Assembly (NCBI GenBank): GCA_963838835.1
Contig: CAWITA010000036.1
Coordinates: forward strand, 124,001 to 188,000
Length of the DNA: 64,000 nucleotides
Reading direction: 5' to 3'
Origin: Bog-473 sp963838835
GTDB taxonomy: Bacteria; Actinomycetota; Acidimicrobiia; Acidimicrobiales; RAAP-2
The translations under genes were made by a program, and so were the position numbers. This document shows, piece after piece, positions 29,035 to 38,373 of the stretch. How positions within the stretch are numbered: position 1 is the first letter of the stretch; each line of letters begins with the position of its first letter. The notes under the pieces are model-generated. The model saw only the letters and a list, made by a program, of their open reading frames with translations. It was not told the origin of the DNA and made no database searches.

Positions 29035-29443
29035 GGTGATCGATGGTCGGAGCGGGGCCGAATCTCCCACCACAGATCTCCCGAAATCGCTCGGCCCCAC
29101 CCCTACGGCGATTCTCTCGCGCCCCCGTCCGATGCCGCATAGAGCCGTTGGGACCGAACTGCCTCAACGTTCCCACAACAGGCGTTTCGACCTTCCCCGC
29201 CGCTCAGGGCAATTGTGCAGCACGCCGACGATCGTCGACCTCAAACAGCGGGTCGACGACTCGTCAGCGAGCCGAACGCCCCGCACACTCCTCGCGCACC
29301 AGGTCGCTGGCGCACTTCTCCCCGGCTCACCTGCACGCGGCGCCGTGCGACTTCACGAGCACTCAGGGCCCGATCCGCGGAGACCTCAGGCTGAACTGCC
29401 TCATCATCCGGCACTCCGCCACGGGAACCGAGCGGTGTCGTCC
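29035..29443. other. Gene-poor gap, 29035-29443
   Basis: No convincing gene is seen in these 409 bases. Open frames on both strands are Arg/Pro-rich with no domain character. The segment lies upstream of the small minus-strand operon starting at 29034 and may contain its promoter. Confidence 0.4.
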
Positions 29444-29740
29444 TCATCGCCGGAGAACAGCGTTGACCTCTTCCAGGGAGATCTCCCCTGTCGCATGACC
29501 CCCACATTGGAGGCAATCGTGGGTGTGACGCCATGATTGAATGAGCCGCGTTCCGGCTTCATTGAGCAGCACGGTGAAGGCTTCTGTGTCTTCTTTGCAT
29601 TCCAGCCCGTAGTACCTGCGCCACTGCGTCGCGACCGGATGCTCCTGTGCTTCACTACCCTTGAGGATCCGACAGAACCGATGGCGGTCGATGTCGAACA
29701 CCCAGGTGCTGTGGCATGACTCCAAGACCAACTGCTCCAT
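29444..29740 (-). CDS. Hypothetical protein, about 98 residues
   Basis: An intact frame starting MEQLVLESCHSTWVFDIDRH. Its composition is like a real small globular protein: balanced charge, Trp/Tyr/Phe spread along the chain, and HDCLQCGGHATGEISLEEV near the C-terminus, where CLQC may bind a metal. I know similar short actinomycete proteins with the STWVFD opening but no assigned function. It stands alone, on the same strand as the genes to its left. Confidence 0.6.
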   Translation of the reverse strand: MEQLVLESCHSTWVFDIDRHRFCRILKGSEAQEHPVATQWRRYYGLECKEDTEAFTVLLNEAGTRLIQSWRHTHDCLQCGGHATGEISLEEVNAVLRR

Positions 29741-29882
29741 GTCGTAATTCTGCTCTTGCCACCTAAGAACTACCTCAGAGTTTCATTGGTGTTCTGTGAC
29801 GATCCGCCCCTGGCCTCTGGACAAAGCGGCCCGGATGGCCTTGAGGGTGATCTGCCGCCGCCGCGGAAGCGGGGGCCAGCGA

Positions 29883-30032
29883 TTACCGACCGCGCCGATA
29901 ACGGCGTACTACACCGACCCCGAACCAGGCCGGCGCCCCGATGAGTGCTGCCACGAGGATGAGGACCCACAGCGACCACGTGAAGTGCCAGAACGAGAAA
30001 TGGATCCGAATCTTCTCCGTGTTCTGGATCAT
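29883..30032 (-). CDS. Small LapA/DUF1049-like membrane protein, possibly 5'-truncated
   Basis: A 49-residue frame: MIQNTEKIRIHFSFWHFTWS, then a hydrophobic LWVLILVAALIGAPAW and a basic VVRRYRRGR tail. QNTxxVxIxFxFW followed by one membrane helix and an Arg-rich end is the signature of LapA (DUF1049) proteins. The first membrane helix usually seen before QNT is missing; upstream sequence in frame has no start and soon hits TGA. The gene may be truncated or frameshifted. The remainder of 29741-30199 shows nothing else. Confidence 0.45.
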   Translation of the reverse strand: MIQNTEKIRIHFSFWHFTWSLWVLILVAALIGAPAWFGVGVVRRYRRGR

Positions 30033-30199
30033 GAAGGGCAGCGCGTTGTGCCATCCCTGTTCCGGCGGAGCTAGGTGCGATGTGACCGGAATGTGTGAGT
30101 GGAGCGGCGAGTGCCGAGGCTGTCAGCGCGTCGTCGACGACGGAACTCACACCCGGAGATTCCGGCCGAAGGCCACCCGTCTCCTCGCTGTTCCAACCC

Positions 30200-30929
30200 T
30201 CAGAAGCTGACCCCTCCCCCACTCGGAGGCATTGTGGGTGGCGTCGTCGCGCGCTGGCGTCGTCGGCGCTGGCGTCGTCGGCGGTGGTGTCGTCGGCGCT
30301 GGCGTCGTCGGCGGTGGTGTCGGTGGCGTCGTCATTGGTGGCGCGATCGACGGCGACTGCGGTGTCGTGGTTGGCGCCGGCGTCGCGGGCGTATTCGGAG
30401 TGGGCGACGTGGTGCTCGGGGGTACGGTTGAACCTGTCAGCGGGGAGGATCCGGCTGCCTTCGCCAGCACCACAACCGACCACTTTCCCCATTTGTCGGT
30501 GATGTTCCCGTTCGCCTGACCCGGTACGCTGTCGCCGACGAACCAGTGGAGGGGCTTTCCGGTGTAGGTCACCTGGAGGGCATGACCCCGCCGCCTCACC
30601 GTGCCGAGATTGGCCGCGCTCACACCGGCACCCGCCGTCGGCTTCTTCACTCCCTTCGGCAACAGGAGCTCGGGCCACACCTTCAGGCACCTGGCCGTGC
30701 AGGCGACCTTGCTGGCTTCGAGCGTGTACACCGTCTTCCCGCTCACGAGGATGGTGCCGTAGGTGGAGTTCTGGGTCGAGGAGACCACAAGGTGTTTCAC
30801 GTTGTGAGTGGAAGTGGCGCCGGCACCGCCGATGACGATCGGTAACGACAAGAGTCCACCCGCGGTCAGGACGGCACCCGCAAACCGAAGGGCGCCGAGG
30901 CGGCGACTTGGAATCCGGCCACTTTGCAT
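30200..30929 (-). CDS. Secreted PF03640-type repeat protein with Pro/Thr tail (frameshift near the 3' end)
   Basis: About 242 residues. The start MQSGRIPSRRLGALRFAGAV leads into a hydrophobic signal segment (LTAGGLLSLPIVIGGAGATS). The domain contains STYGTILVSGKTVYTLEASK, ACTARCLKVWPELLLPKGVK and PGQANGNITDKWGKWSVVV, as in the secreted-repeat family PF03640 (YxxFxxD-type, sometimes found with copper or redox proteins). A tail of Thr/Pro repeats follows. A shift near 30240 restores the ending PPSGGGVSF, matching the GSGGVSF end of its divergent paralogue at 31222. Function unknown. Confidence 0.72.
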
Positions 30930-31221
30930 ATTCCACTCCAGTCGTGTCTCGATCCGGTGCGCAGACTTACGGCAAAAGCAGCCGAAGGGATTACTCTTTG
31001 GAGCCGTCGTTGGAACGACAACCCCTCGCGTCCAGCGAGATTGGCGGCCCGTCGCCGGCGAACAATCCATTTCGTTGGCCGGGCCGTATTGCCTGCCAGC
31101 GCCGATGGAGCGTGGCCCTGGTCGCGGACACGCCGCCGACCTGGCGGTACTGTGAGGAGGTGGCGGTGACGAACCGGCCGGCCTCATCCCGTGGCGTACG
31201 ACGAATGCAGGAGATGAGCAC

Positions 31222-31761
31222 ATGAACGTGATGAAGCGGACGAGCAAGACCTCACAAACGTCTGGCAAGGTCCCGCTGGTGCGGCTGGTCGGTGCTGTCT
31301 TGGCGGCCGGCGGCCTCATCGCCTCCGTCGCCACGGCAGAAGCAGCTGCGGCGGCCAGCACCGTCGTTTCGACGAGTCAGAATGCGACGTACGGGACGAT
31401 CCTCGTGAGCGGGAAGACGGTGTACACGCTCAAGGCCAGCAAGGTCGCCTGCACCGCCAGGTGCTTGAAGGTCTGGCCCGAGCTCCTGTTGCCGAAGGGA
31501 GTGAAGAAGCCGACCGCTGGCTCGGGTGTGAAGGCGGCCAGCCTCGGCACGGTGAAGGTGAGCGGCGGCTCGCTCCAGGTGACCTACGCCGGAAAGCGCC
31601 TGTACTGGTTCATCGGGGACAGCGCACCGGGTCAGGCGAACGGGAACATCACCGACAAGTGGGGAAAGTGGTCAGTCGTCGTGACGGCGAAGCCGACCTC
31701 AACCTCGAGCTCCGGAGGCACCCCAACATCAAGCGCGGGATCAGGGGGAGTCTCTTTCTAG
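31222..31761 (+). CDS. Secreted PF03640-type repeat protein
   Basis: An intact 179-residue paralogue of the gene at 30200, arranged head to head with a 292-base shared upstream region. MNVMKRTSKTSQTSGKVPLV is followed by a signal helix (LVGAVLAAGGLIASVATAEA). The domain repeats TYGTILVSGKTVYTLKASKV, CTARCLKVWPELLLPKGVKK and GKRLYWFIGDSAPGQANGN almost unchanged. Two Cys (about residues 76 and 80) are kept in both proteins. AGGAGATGAGCAC before the ATG is a good ribosome site. The short tail lacks the long Pro/Thr stretch of the paralogue. It precedes the respiratory genes. Confidence 0.77.
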   Translation: MNVMKRTSKTSQTSGKVPLVRLVGAVLAAGGLIASVATAEAAAAASTVVSTSQNATYGTILVSGKTVYTLKASKVACTARCLKVWPELLLPKGVKKPTAGSGVKAASLGTVKVSGGSLQVTYAGKRLYWFIGDSAPGQANGNITDKWGKWSVVVTAKPTSTSSSGGTPTSSAGSGGVSF

Positions 31762-31789
31762 TGCCGAGGTTCGACGTCGGACCGTGGTC

Positions 31790-32926
31790 ATGACAACCGT
31801 TCTCGTCACACCCGCGGAGTCGGTTGCTCCGCGACGGATAGGGCGAGCTGATCGACCGACTCGTCGATCGCGCGCCGCGTTGTCGACGAGGGTGTACCTC
31901 CCTGCCTTCTCCGTTCCCGCCTTGGCTGCAGTGCTCGTGGGCATCGGCCTGTCGAGCGGCTGGGGTGGCGCAACGTTCGGCGGGTCCTTGACGAGCCTCC
32001 GTCTCGCCGTGATCGGCCCCCTGGCCGTCACGTTGATCGGAGTCATTCTCGTCGTCGAACGGATATGGCCCGCCCAGCAACGACCGTTCTTCGCTCGCGG
32101 CTACCGCCACGATCTGCTGATCACGGCGGTCCACGCGACACTGGTGCTGCCGTTGGTGACGTCGCTGACGCTCTCGTTCGCCGAGGTCGTTCGCCGGCTC
32201 CTCCCGTGGATCGTCCTGCCGCCCATGGACACGCTGCCTCGCTGGTTCGCGATTGCCGTCATCATCGTGGCGATGGACGGATGCAACTGGGCCGTCCATC
32301 TCGCGAACCACCGTGTCCGAATGCTCTGGCGGTTCCACGAGCTTCACCATTCCCAAGAGGACATGAACGTGCTCACGGTCTTTCGGACCCATCCCCTGAT
32401 CCACGTTTCCTATCTTTTGGCCCTCCTTCCTGGTTTGGTGCTCCTCGCGAACGGTGCGCTCTCGATCACGGTCCTGGCTGTGTACGGGGGCATCGTCGCC
32501 TTTGCCCACTCCAACACCCGGCTTGGATTCGGACCGATCGGGCGGATCTTCGTGAGTCCGAACTTTCACCGGATCCACCACAGACGCAATGGCCCCCAAG
32601 ACGTCAACCTTGGCTTCGCGCTGACGGTCTGGGATCAGCTGTTCCATACGGCCGTGTTCCCCACAGCCGAAACAGTGCGGGCCGATACCGGTCTGGCCGG
32701 TCGGCCCCTGCTCGTGGAGCAAGCGACACCACGGTCGCGCCATGTCTCGGTCTACGCCATTCAGCTTGCAGCGCCTTTTCGCCCGTTCCACGATCCTCAA
32801 CCGACGTCGTCCCCAGCAACGGAGGAGCTCTCGTCCGGACCGGAGTCCGATCGCCCGTCGGTCGACCGGGGGCGTCACCCGGCTCTCGAAGCCCGGGCCA
32901 CCCGCGAACACTCCGTGGTCCACTGA
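31790..32926 (+). CDS. Sterol desaturase/fatty acid hydroxylase superfamily membrane protein
   Basis: About 378 residues with several membrane helices (VYLPAFSVPALAAVLVGIGL, LAVIGPLAVTLIGVILVV). The di-iron His motifs are clear: HLANHRVRMLWRFHELHHSQ (HxxxH and HxxHH), HPLIH, and a late FHRIHHR plus a final HTAVF. These enzymes hydroxylate or desaturate lipids at the membrane. A GTG at 31784 is an alternative start. The C-terminal 60 residues are polar and disordered. Its stop overlaps the DoxX start (TGATG at 32924), so the two are coupled. Confidence 0.82.
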   Translation: MTTVLVTPAESVAPRRIGRADRPTRRSRAALSTRVYLPAFSVPALAAVLVGIGLSSGWGGATFGGSLTSLRLAVIGPLAVTLIGVILVVERIWPAQQRPFFARGYRHDLLITAVHATLVLPLVTSLTLSFAEVVRRLLPWIVLPPMDTLPRWFAIAVIIVAMDGCNWAVHLANHRVRMLWRFHELHHSQEDMNVLTVFRTHPLIHVSYLLALLPGLVLLANGALSITVLAVYGGIVAFAHSNTRLGFGPIGRIFVSPNFHRIHHRRNGPQDVNLGFALTVWDQLFHTAVFPTAETVRADTGLAGRPLLVEQATPRSRHVSVYAIQLAAPFRPFHDPQPTSSPATEELSSGPESDRPSVDRGRHPALEARATREHSVVH

Positions 32927-33453
32927 TGGTCACCACCTCCGTCCGGGCGCCAGTGCACACGCCTCGGTCGGTCCTTGCGCTCGTCATTGCCACCCGGTCC
33001 GCGGAGGTCCCCGCCAGCTGTGCCCTCCTTGCCGCGCGCATTGCGCTGGCCTGGATCTTCGTCTACTACGGCGCCGGCAAGCTGTTCGGAGCGTTCAATG
33101 GCCCGGGCATCCACCGCACCGCTCTGTACATGTCAAACGTGGCTCACCTGCACCCTGGTGGCTTCTTCGCAGTCCTGGGGGGCATCATCGAGTTCGGGAG
33201 TGCCATCGCACTCGCCCTCGGTCTTTGCTCGCGCCTTGGCGGCGTCGCGCTGTTCGGAGACCAGGTGATGGCGATGATCACGGTCACCTGGGCCACGGGA
33301 ATCAATTCCGCCACACCGCCCCCCGGCTATCAGCTCAATATGGCACTCGCCGTCCTCGCCCTCGTCGTTGCCGTCTTCGGGTCGGGTCGGTTCAGTCTCG
33401 ACGCCGTGATCGAGCGGCGGATCGCCGGACCACAGGTAGCGCACAACCACTGA
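32926..33453 (+). CDS. DoxX-family membrane protein
   Basis: A 175-residue protein with about four membrane helices. ALLAARIALAWIFVYYGAGK with a following LFGAFNGPGIHRTALYM is the DoxX opening, and LGGIIEFGSAIALALGLCSR the second helix. DoxX proteins are found with terminal oxidases or thiol and sulfur metabolism. It is coupled to the sterol-desaturase-like gene by a one-base stop/start overlap and precedes the SCO fusion by 57 bases, within an apparent respiratory cluster. Confidence 0.8.
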   Translation: MVTTSVRAPVHTPRSVLALVIATRSAEVPASCALLAARIALAWIFVYYGAGKLFGAFNGPGIHRTALYMSNVAHLHPGGFFAVLGGIIEFGSAIALALGLCSRLGGVALFGDQVMAMITVTWATGINSATPPPGYQLNMALAVLALVVAVFGSGRFSLDAVIERRIAGPQVAHNH

Positions 33454-33510
33454 CGCCGTCCGGGCGTTGCTTGGAGGAGGCGACGGCAGGCACGCCCGCA
33501 ACCGGCAGTA

Positions 33511-35385
33511 ATGTCGGCGCGCAGTGCACAGATACTCGACCGCACCCCCGTTCGAGAGGAACCGATAGCCGTGCCCGGCATGGGCCACTCGTTGCAAACG
33601 GGCAACTCCGTCGTCGTCTCGGCCTTTCATACGGCGCTGTTCCACCAGCTGCTCGTCGTCCTCCTGGTCGGCGCGGTATGCGCCATCGGTTGGAACGTCG
33701 TGCGGACTATCCAGTATCGACGGCTCAAGGCTGAGGGCCGGCTCTCGTTTCCCTCCAAAGCACAGTTCTCGACGCCCGAGCCACTCGCCCGGAGCATCCT
33801 GCGCATCGGCTTCGGATCCCTCTGGATTTTGGACGGGCTTCTGCAGATCCAGTCCTCGATACCCCTTGGTCTCCCGTCGAATGTGCTTCAGCCGGCCGCC
33901 AGCGCCTCGCCGCTTTGGGTCCAGCACCTGGTAAACAGCGGTGCCAACATCTGGAGTGACCACCCCGTTCAGGCGGCAGCGGCCTCGGTGTGGATCCAAC
34001 TGGGAATTGGTCTCTGGCTGATCGTCGCACCCCGCGGGAGGTGGTCGCGCCTGGCGGGTTTGGCCAGCGTCGGGTGGGGACTCATCGTGTGGAGCTTCGG
34101 CGAAGCCTTTGGCGGCATCTTCGCACCCGGCCTCACCTGGCTGTTCGGGGCGCCCGGAGCGGTGCTGTTCTACTGCATCGCGGGCGTGCTGGTGGCACTC
34201 CCGGAGCGCTACTTCCACTCACCTCGGCTTGGCCGCGTCCTCCTCTTCCTCGGAGGAGCGTTCCTGATTGGCATGGCGGTCCTTCAGGCCTGGCCCGGTA
34301 GGGGGTTCTGGCAGGGCCGGAACGGCACTCTCTCGGCCATGGTCACGACCATGGCGCAGACGCCACAGCCCCGTGTCTTGTCGTCGTGGCTCTCCGCGTT
34401 CGGCTCGTTCGACGCCGCGCACGGCTGGGCGGTGAATCTGTTCGTCGTACTCGCATTGCTGTCCATCGGCGGACTGCTCTTGAGTGGGCGGCGCCGTTTC
34501 GTCTTCGTCGCGCTCGTCGCCTTGGGTGTTCTCTGCCTGGCCGACTGGGTGCTCGTCGAGGACCTGGGTTTCTTCGGTGGCACTGGCACGGATCCCAATT
34601 CGATGCTGCCTCTGCTCCTCCTGTTCGCAACGGGGTACGCGGCCAGCTTCCGGTTGCCCGTGGAGGCCGTGGAGCACCTGCCCGCCGAGGCCGCGGTGGA
34701 TGCCACCCGCTGGTGGGAGCGCGCCACCCCCGCCTACGTCACGCGGTCCCTGGCCGCCCTGGCCGCCCTCGCCGTCGTCGCCATCGGGACCGCCCCGATG
34801 GCGGTCGCGGCCATCAACAAGAATGCGGACCCGATCTTGAGCGAGGCCCTCGACGGTACTCCCAACGCCCTGAATACCCCGGCTCCTCCCTTCACGCTGA
34901 CAGACCAGCACGGCCAACAGGTCAGCCTGGCCAGCCTGCGGGGTCATGTGCTGGCGCTGACCTTCCTCGACCCGGTGTGCACGTCCGACTGCCCGCTCAT
35001 CGCACAGGAGTTCCGCCAGACCGACGAACGGCTGGGAGGGCAGGCCCGCCAGGTCGACTTCGTGGCGGTCGTTGCCAACCCCATCTACCGATCGGTTTCG
35101 TTCACCAACCAGTTCGATGCCCAAGAAGGGCTCACGCGGGTGTCCAACTGGTACTACCTGACTGGTTCGTTGCCCGCACTCGAGCGTGTGTGGGACTCCT
35201 ATGGGATCCTCGTCGACACCGTGGCGAACGGCGCCATGATCGCCCACAGCGACCTGTCGTTCGTCATCGACGCCCGGGGCCGTGAGCGTGACGCCCTCGT
35301 CGACGACCCCGGGCCCAACCAGAGCTTCGCCTCGTCGTACTCGTCGCTTCTCTTGAGCCGGATCCAGTCAGTCCTTCCTTCGTGA
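33511..35385 (+). CDS. Fusion of a multi-helix membrane domain with a SCO1/SenC copper-chaperone domain
   Basis: An intact 624-residue protein. The first 440 residues hold about 9-10 membrane helices (FGSLWILDGLLQIQSSIPLG, LGIGLWLIVAPRGRWSRLAG, VFVALVALGVLCLADWVLV), including a DoxX-like unit. From about residue 455 a thioredoxin-fold SCO domain follows: APPFTLTDQHGQQVSLASLR, the copper CxxxC in DPVCTSDCPLIAQEF, and the His in IAHSDLSFVIDARGRERDAL. SCO proteins deliver copper to the CuA site of oxidase subunit II, encoded 3 kb downstream. The fusion anchors the chaperone in the membrane. Membrane-domain function is unknown. Confidence 0.82.
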   Translation: MSARSAQILDRTPVREEPIAVPGMGHSLQTGNSVVVSAFHTALFHQLLVVLLVGAVCAIGWNVVRTIQYRRLKAEGRLSFPSKAQFSTPEPLARSILRIGFGSLWILDGLLQIQSSIPLGLPSNVLQPAASASPLWVQHLVNSGANIWSDHPVQAAAASVWIQLGIGLWLIVAPRGRWSRLAGLASVGWGLIVWSFGEAFGGIFAPGLTWLFGAPGAVLFYCIAGVLVALPERYFHSPRLGRVLLFLGGAFLIGMAVLQAWPGRGFWQGRNGTLSAMVTTMAQTPQPRVLSSWLSAFGSFDAAHGWAVNLFVVLALLSIGGLLLSGRRRFVFVALVALGVLCLADWVLVEDLGFFGGTGTDPNSMLPLLLLFATGYAASFRLPVEAVEHLPAEAAVDATRWWERATPAYVTRSLAALAALAVVAIGTAPMAVAAINKNADPILSEALDGTPNALNTPAPPFTLTDQHGQQVSLASLRGHVLALTFLDPVCTSDCPLIAQEFRQTDERLGGQARQVDFVAVVANPIYRSVSFTNQFDAQEGLTRVSNWYYLTGSLPALERVWDSYGILVDTVANGAMIAHSDLSFVIDARGRERDALVDDPGPNQSFASSYSSLLLSRIQSVLPS

Positions 35386-36570
35386 GCGCCCTGAAACGCG
35401 TGGGCGGACGACGCCCGGGACGCGGGTTATTGCCGCGTCGCCGCGCTTGCGATCGTCATGGGATTCCTCTTCGCCGGGCCTGGAGGTCGCGCCGCCGCAG
35501 CGACCGTCCGACCGATACCCAGCGGAGTATCGACGGCGGGCAGCGCCTGGGTCGTCCTCCCGATGGGCGACCTGTCGGTGCAAAGCAATACCTTCTGGCA
35601 GGTGCTCCACTCGGCGCCGGGGTCCTCGCAGTGGTCGGACGTGACTCCAGAAGGTGTGGCGGACAACGGTGGCCTGGTCGCAGGTGCCGCCGCCGGATCC
35701 GTTTTGATCGGATTTCTACCGAGCAACTTGCTCCGCTATTCCCCGCTCGCCGCGACCGCCAACGGCGGCGCCACGTGGAGCCCTCAGCTGCTCCCGGCGG
35801 GCCTGACAGGGCTTGCCGACGGGCTCGCCTACGGCGGAGCGGGGCCAGGCGGAGCTCTCGCCGCCACAGGCGGCGAGACGGTGCTCGCCGCACCGGAGAG
35901 CCTGTCGCGTTGGTCGCCGCTCATCACGGCCGCCCAGCTGGCTGGAATCTCCACCCGTTGCGGCGTCACCTCGATCGATGCCGTGGCGATCCTCCCGTCG
36001 GGTTCTCCGCTGGTTGCCACGGGCTGCCGCCGCGGCGGCGTCGTCGGGATCTTCACCGACACGGGAGGAACGTGGCGAGCAGACGGGATCTCGCTGCTCC
36101 GCCAGGCCCGCGCCGGGACCTCCGTCCTCCGACTGGACACCTCAGGTGCGACGACCACGGCGCTCGTGACGGCGAGCCGCAGCGGGCATCGAACGCTCGT
36201 CGCCCTCTGGAGGAAAAGCGGCGCGGCGTGGTCGACGTCGGCGGCGCTCACGCTCTCGACCGGGGCGTCGGTCCTGGCCAGCGCGGTCGGGGATGATGGC
36301 GAGCTGGCCGTGCTCCTCGGGTCGCCCCAGACCGGTGCCGGCGTCTTCGTGATCAAGCCGGACGGCGCATGGGCGCGGCTGCCCAAACCGCCGCCCGGCA
36401 CTACCGCCGTTGCGCTGCCGGGCGGGCCGTCAACGGTCGACGGTGACGCCGTCAACGCGTTCACCGTGCATGGAGGGTCGCTCGGTGTGTATGCATTGAC
36501 CCCGTCGGGCACGACGTGGATCCGGGTTCAGTCGAGCCAGATCGCCCTCGCCTACGGCTCGTCGTCATAG
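35382..36570 (+). CDS. Exported beta-propeller-like protein (probable 5' frameshift)
   Basis: The GTG at 35382 overlaps the SCO stop as GTGA. A shift near 35435 joins it to a signal peptide, RVAALAIVMGFLFAGPGGRA, ahead of ATVRP. The mature region of about 350 residues has BNR/sialidase-like repeats: FWQVLHSAPGSSQWSDVTPE, NGGATWSPQLLPAGLTG and DTGGTWRADGISLL, with Trp spaced every 50-60 residues. It is probably a periplasmic or surface propeller. A link to oxidase assembly is suggested only by position. If the shift is real, translation would begin at ATG 35458. Confidence 0.65.
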
Positions 36571-36619
36571 AGGCCCGCGCTACGGTGGCGCGCATCCCTG
36601 CAACGGACGGACGGGATCG

Positions 36620-37563
36620 ATGAGCTACCTGGTGGACAACTGGAGCTTTGACCCATTCTCGATCGGCGTGGCGGTGATCGTGCTGATCCACGAGATTGGC
36701 CTGGCCAACCTACGTCGGCGCTCGGTGCCCGAGCGGAGCCGCAGACGTCGTGTGAACTCACTCCTGTTCTACGCCGGCCTCGGGGTGCTCTTGGTGGCCG
36801 TGATGTCGCCGATCGACTATTGGGCCGACGACTACTTCTTCGTCCACATGGTCGAGCACATCCTCATCGCGTTCTTCGCCCCGATCCTCATCGTCGCCGG
36901 AGCCCCATGGCTGCCGCTGCTCCACGGCCTGCCGGTGCGGTTTCGCCGATGGCTCATGCGTGCCGTGCTCCTCGGACGCATCTCGCAACCGCTGCGAGCG
37001 GTGGGCCGGTTCGTCGTGAACCCGTGGACGGCCCTCATTCTCGTTCAACGCCGTGATGGTGCTCTGGCACGTCCCGGCCCTCTTCGACGCCGCGGAAGAG
37101 AACCAGATGATCCACGTCGTGGCTGATGCACGCCAGCTTCTTCGTGACCGGAGTGCTCTTCTGGCTCCAGATCATCCCTTCGCACCCGTTCCGCATGAAG
37201 GCGTCGCCGCTCTGGCAGGCCGGAGCGATCATTTCGACCAACGTCGTGATGTTCGTGTTGGCGATGTCGCTCTCGTTGTTCTCGGCGACGAGCTGGTACT
37301 CGGTCTACGCCCACGTGCCCGGGGTGACCCTCTCGCCCTACGCCGACCAGCAGATCGGGGCGGCCATCTTGTGGATCTGCGGCGACTTCTGGGCCATACC
37401 CGCCCTCGCCGTGACCATCCGGCGGGCGATCGACAGCGAGGGTGGTTTCTCGCTCGGGAGTGGACCGACTGTTCCACCGGGACCCAGGTCCCCCCCTCGA
37501 GGCGTTCCGGGCCTCGGGGGCCGATCAGGCCCCTCGGGGCTGAAGGACGGCGTCGGGCCCTGA
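36620..37563 (+). CDS. Cytochrome c oxidase assembly factor CtaG-like protein (frameshifted)
   Basis: A caa3_CtaG (DUF1404-type) membrane protein of about 310 residues after repair. MSYLVDNWSFDPFSIGVAVI opens it; VAVMSPIDYWADDYFFVHMV, EHILIAFFAPILIVAGAPWL and AVMVLWHVPALFDAAEENQM are the family's conserved loops, whose His residues may bind copper. Shifts occur near 37050 and 37115. MHASFFVTGVLFWLQIIPSH begins the last part. It is expected to help copper insertion into the oxidase, and sits between the SCO fusion and the oxidase subunits. Confidence 0.82.
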
Positions 37564-37707
37564 AGCGGGACGACGCCGTGTCTTTTCGCCCATTTCAGGC
37601 CCACTTTTCGAAATGGTTGACGACGAAGGCATCGAAACCTAACGTCACTGGTGGAATCCGTCGGATGTCGGTCCGGGCGGGGGGAGTCAGCAGATCCGGG
37701 AGGGCGT

Positions 37708-38373
37708 ATGAGCTTGGCCTGGAAGGTGACCGTGACCGTCTGTCCTCTTCGCCGTTGCCGTCGTCGCGGCCGTCGTCCTCATCGTCAACCTGCTCGGCAC
37801 ACCCCCCACCGTCGTCTTCTCGGCCGGCAGCTCGGGACAGGTGAACGTCACCCTGCAGACGGTCGGGACCTACGGCTCGGGCAGCCATCCGACCTGGGTG
37901 TCCTACCTGGTCCGGTCTCCTCACGGGCAGTGGGTCCACACGACGCTGTTCCAGGTGCCCCAGCACGTGCGCATCAACGTGACGATCTACCAGTACGACT
38001 CGGGCAGCCCACTGCGCAACCAGCAGCTCGGCCAGGTCACCGGCACCTACGGCAACGTGGCGACCCTCAACGGCAAGACGTTCCGGGTCATCAACTCCAA
38101 CGTCGGGAACGGAGTCGCCCACACGTTCTCGATGCCCATCATCGGCATCAACGTGCCGCTGTACGGCAACAGCAGCAACGCCAACCTCTGCGGCGCCGCG
38201 CCGTGCACCACGAGCTCGCCGCACAACGTGATCAGGTTCTCCTTCACCAGTCCGGGCCCGGGAACTACCGCTGGCAGTGCTTCGTCCCGTGCGGGCTCGG
38301 GTTCCTCTACGGCAACGGTGGGCCCATGTCGACCCTCGGCTACATGGGCGGCTTCATGCAGGTGGTGGCGTGA
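37708..38373 (+). CDS. Membrane-anchored cupredoxin-like protein (frameshifted)
   Basis: About 220 residues. MSLAWKVTVTV leads, after a shift near 37745, into one membrane anchor (LFAVAVVAAVVLIVNLLGTP). The exported domain starts PTVVFSAGSSGQVNVTLQTV and looks like a cupredoxin beta-sandwich. After a shift near 38265 its end reads YRWQCFVPCGLGFLYGNGGP and MSTLGYMGGFMQVVA. The two Cys and Met cluster sits where copper ligands are expected, but no ligand His is evident beside them. Its stop overlaps the subunit II start (GTGA), so it is probably an oxidase accessory protein or electron donor. Confidence 0.68.
   Translation: MSLAWKVTVTVCPLRRCRRRGRRPHRQPARHTPHRRLLGRQLGTGERHPADGRDLRLGQPSDLGVLPGPVSSRAVGPHDAVPGAPARAHQRDDLPVRLGQPTAQPAARPGHRHLRQRGDPQRQDVPGHQLQRRERSRPHVLDAHHRHQRAAVRQQQQRQPLRRRAVHHELAAQRDQVLLHQSGPGNYRWQCFVPCGLGFLYGNGGPMSTLGYMGGFMQVVA

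Noticed and set aside
30230..30440. Repeated GGCGTCGTCGGCGCT-like units that look like a small tandem array
   Set aside because: They encode the Thr/Pro tail of the secreted protein; the units are too short, too similar and unspaced for CRISPR or iterons.
29770..30936. Minus-strand open frame of about 388 codons overlapping the PF03640 gene
   Set aside because: It is another frame of the signal-peptide protein and the LapA-like gene; composition is Arg/His-rich without any motif.
33133..34218. Minus-strand open frame opposite the DoxX and SCO fusion genes
   Set aside because: It shadows an intact plus-strand membrane protein and shows no family motif.
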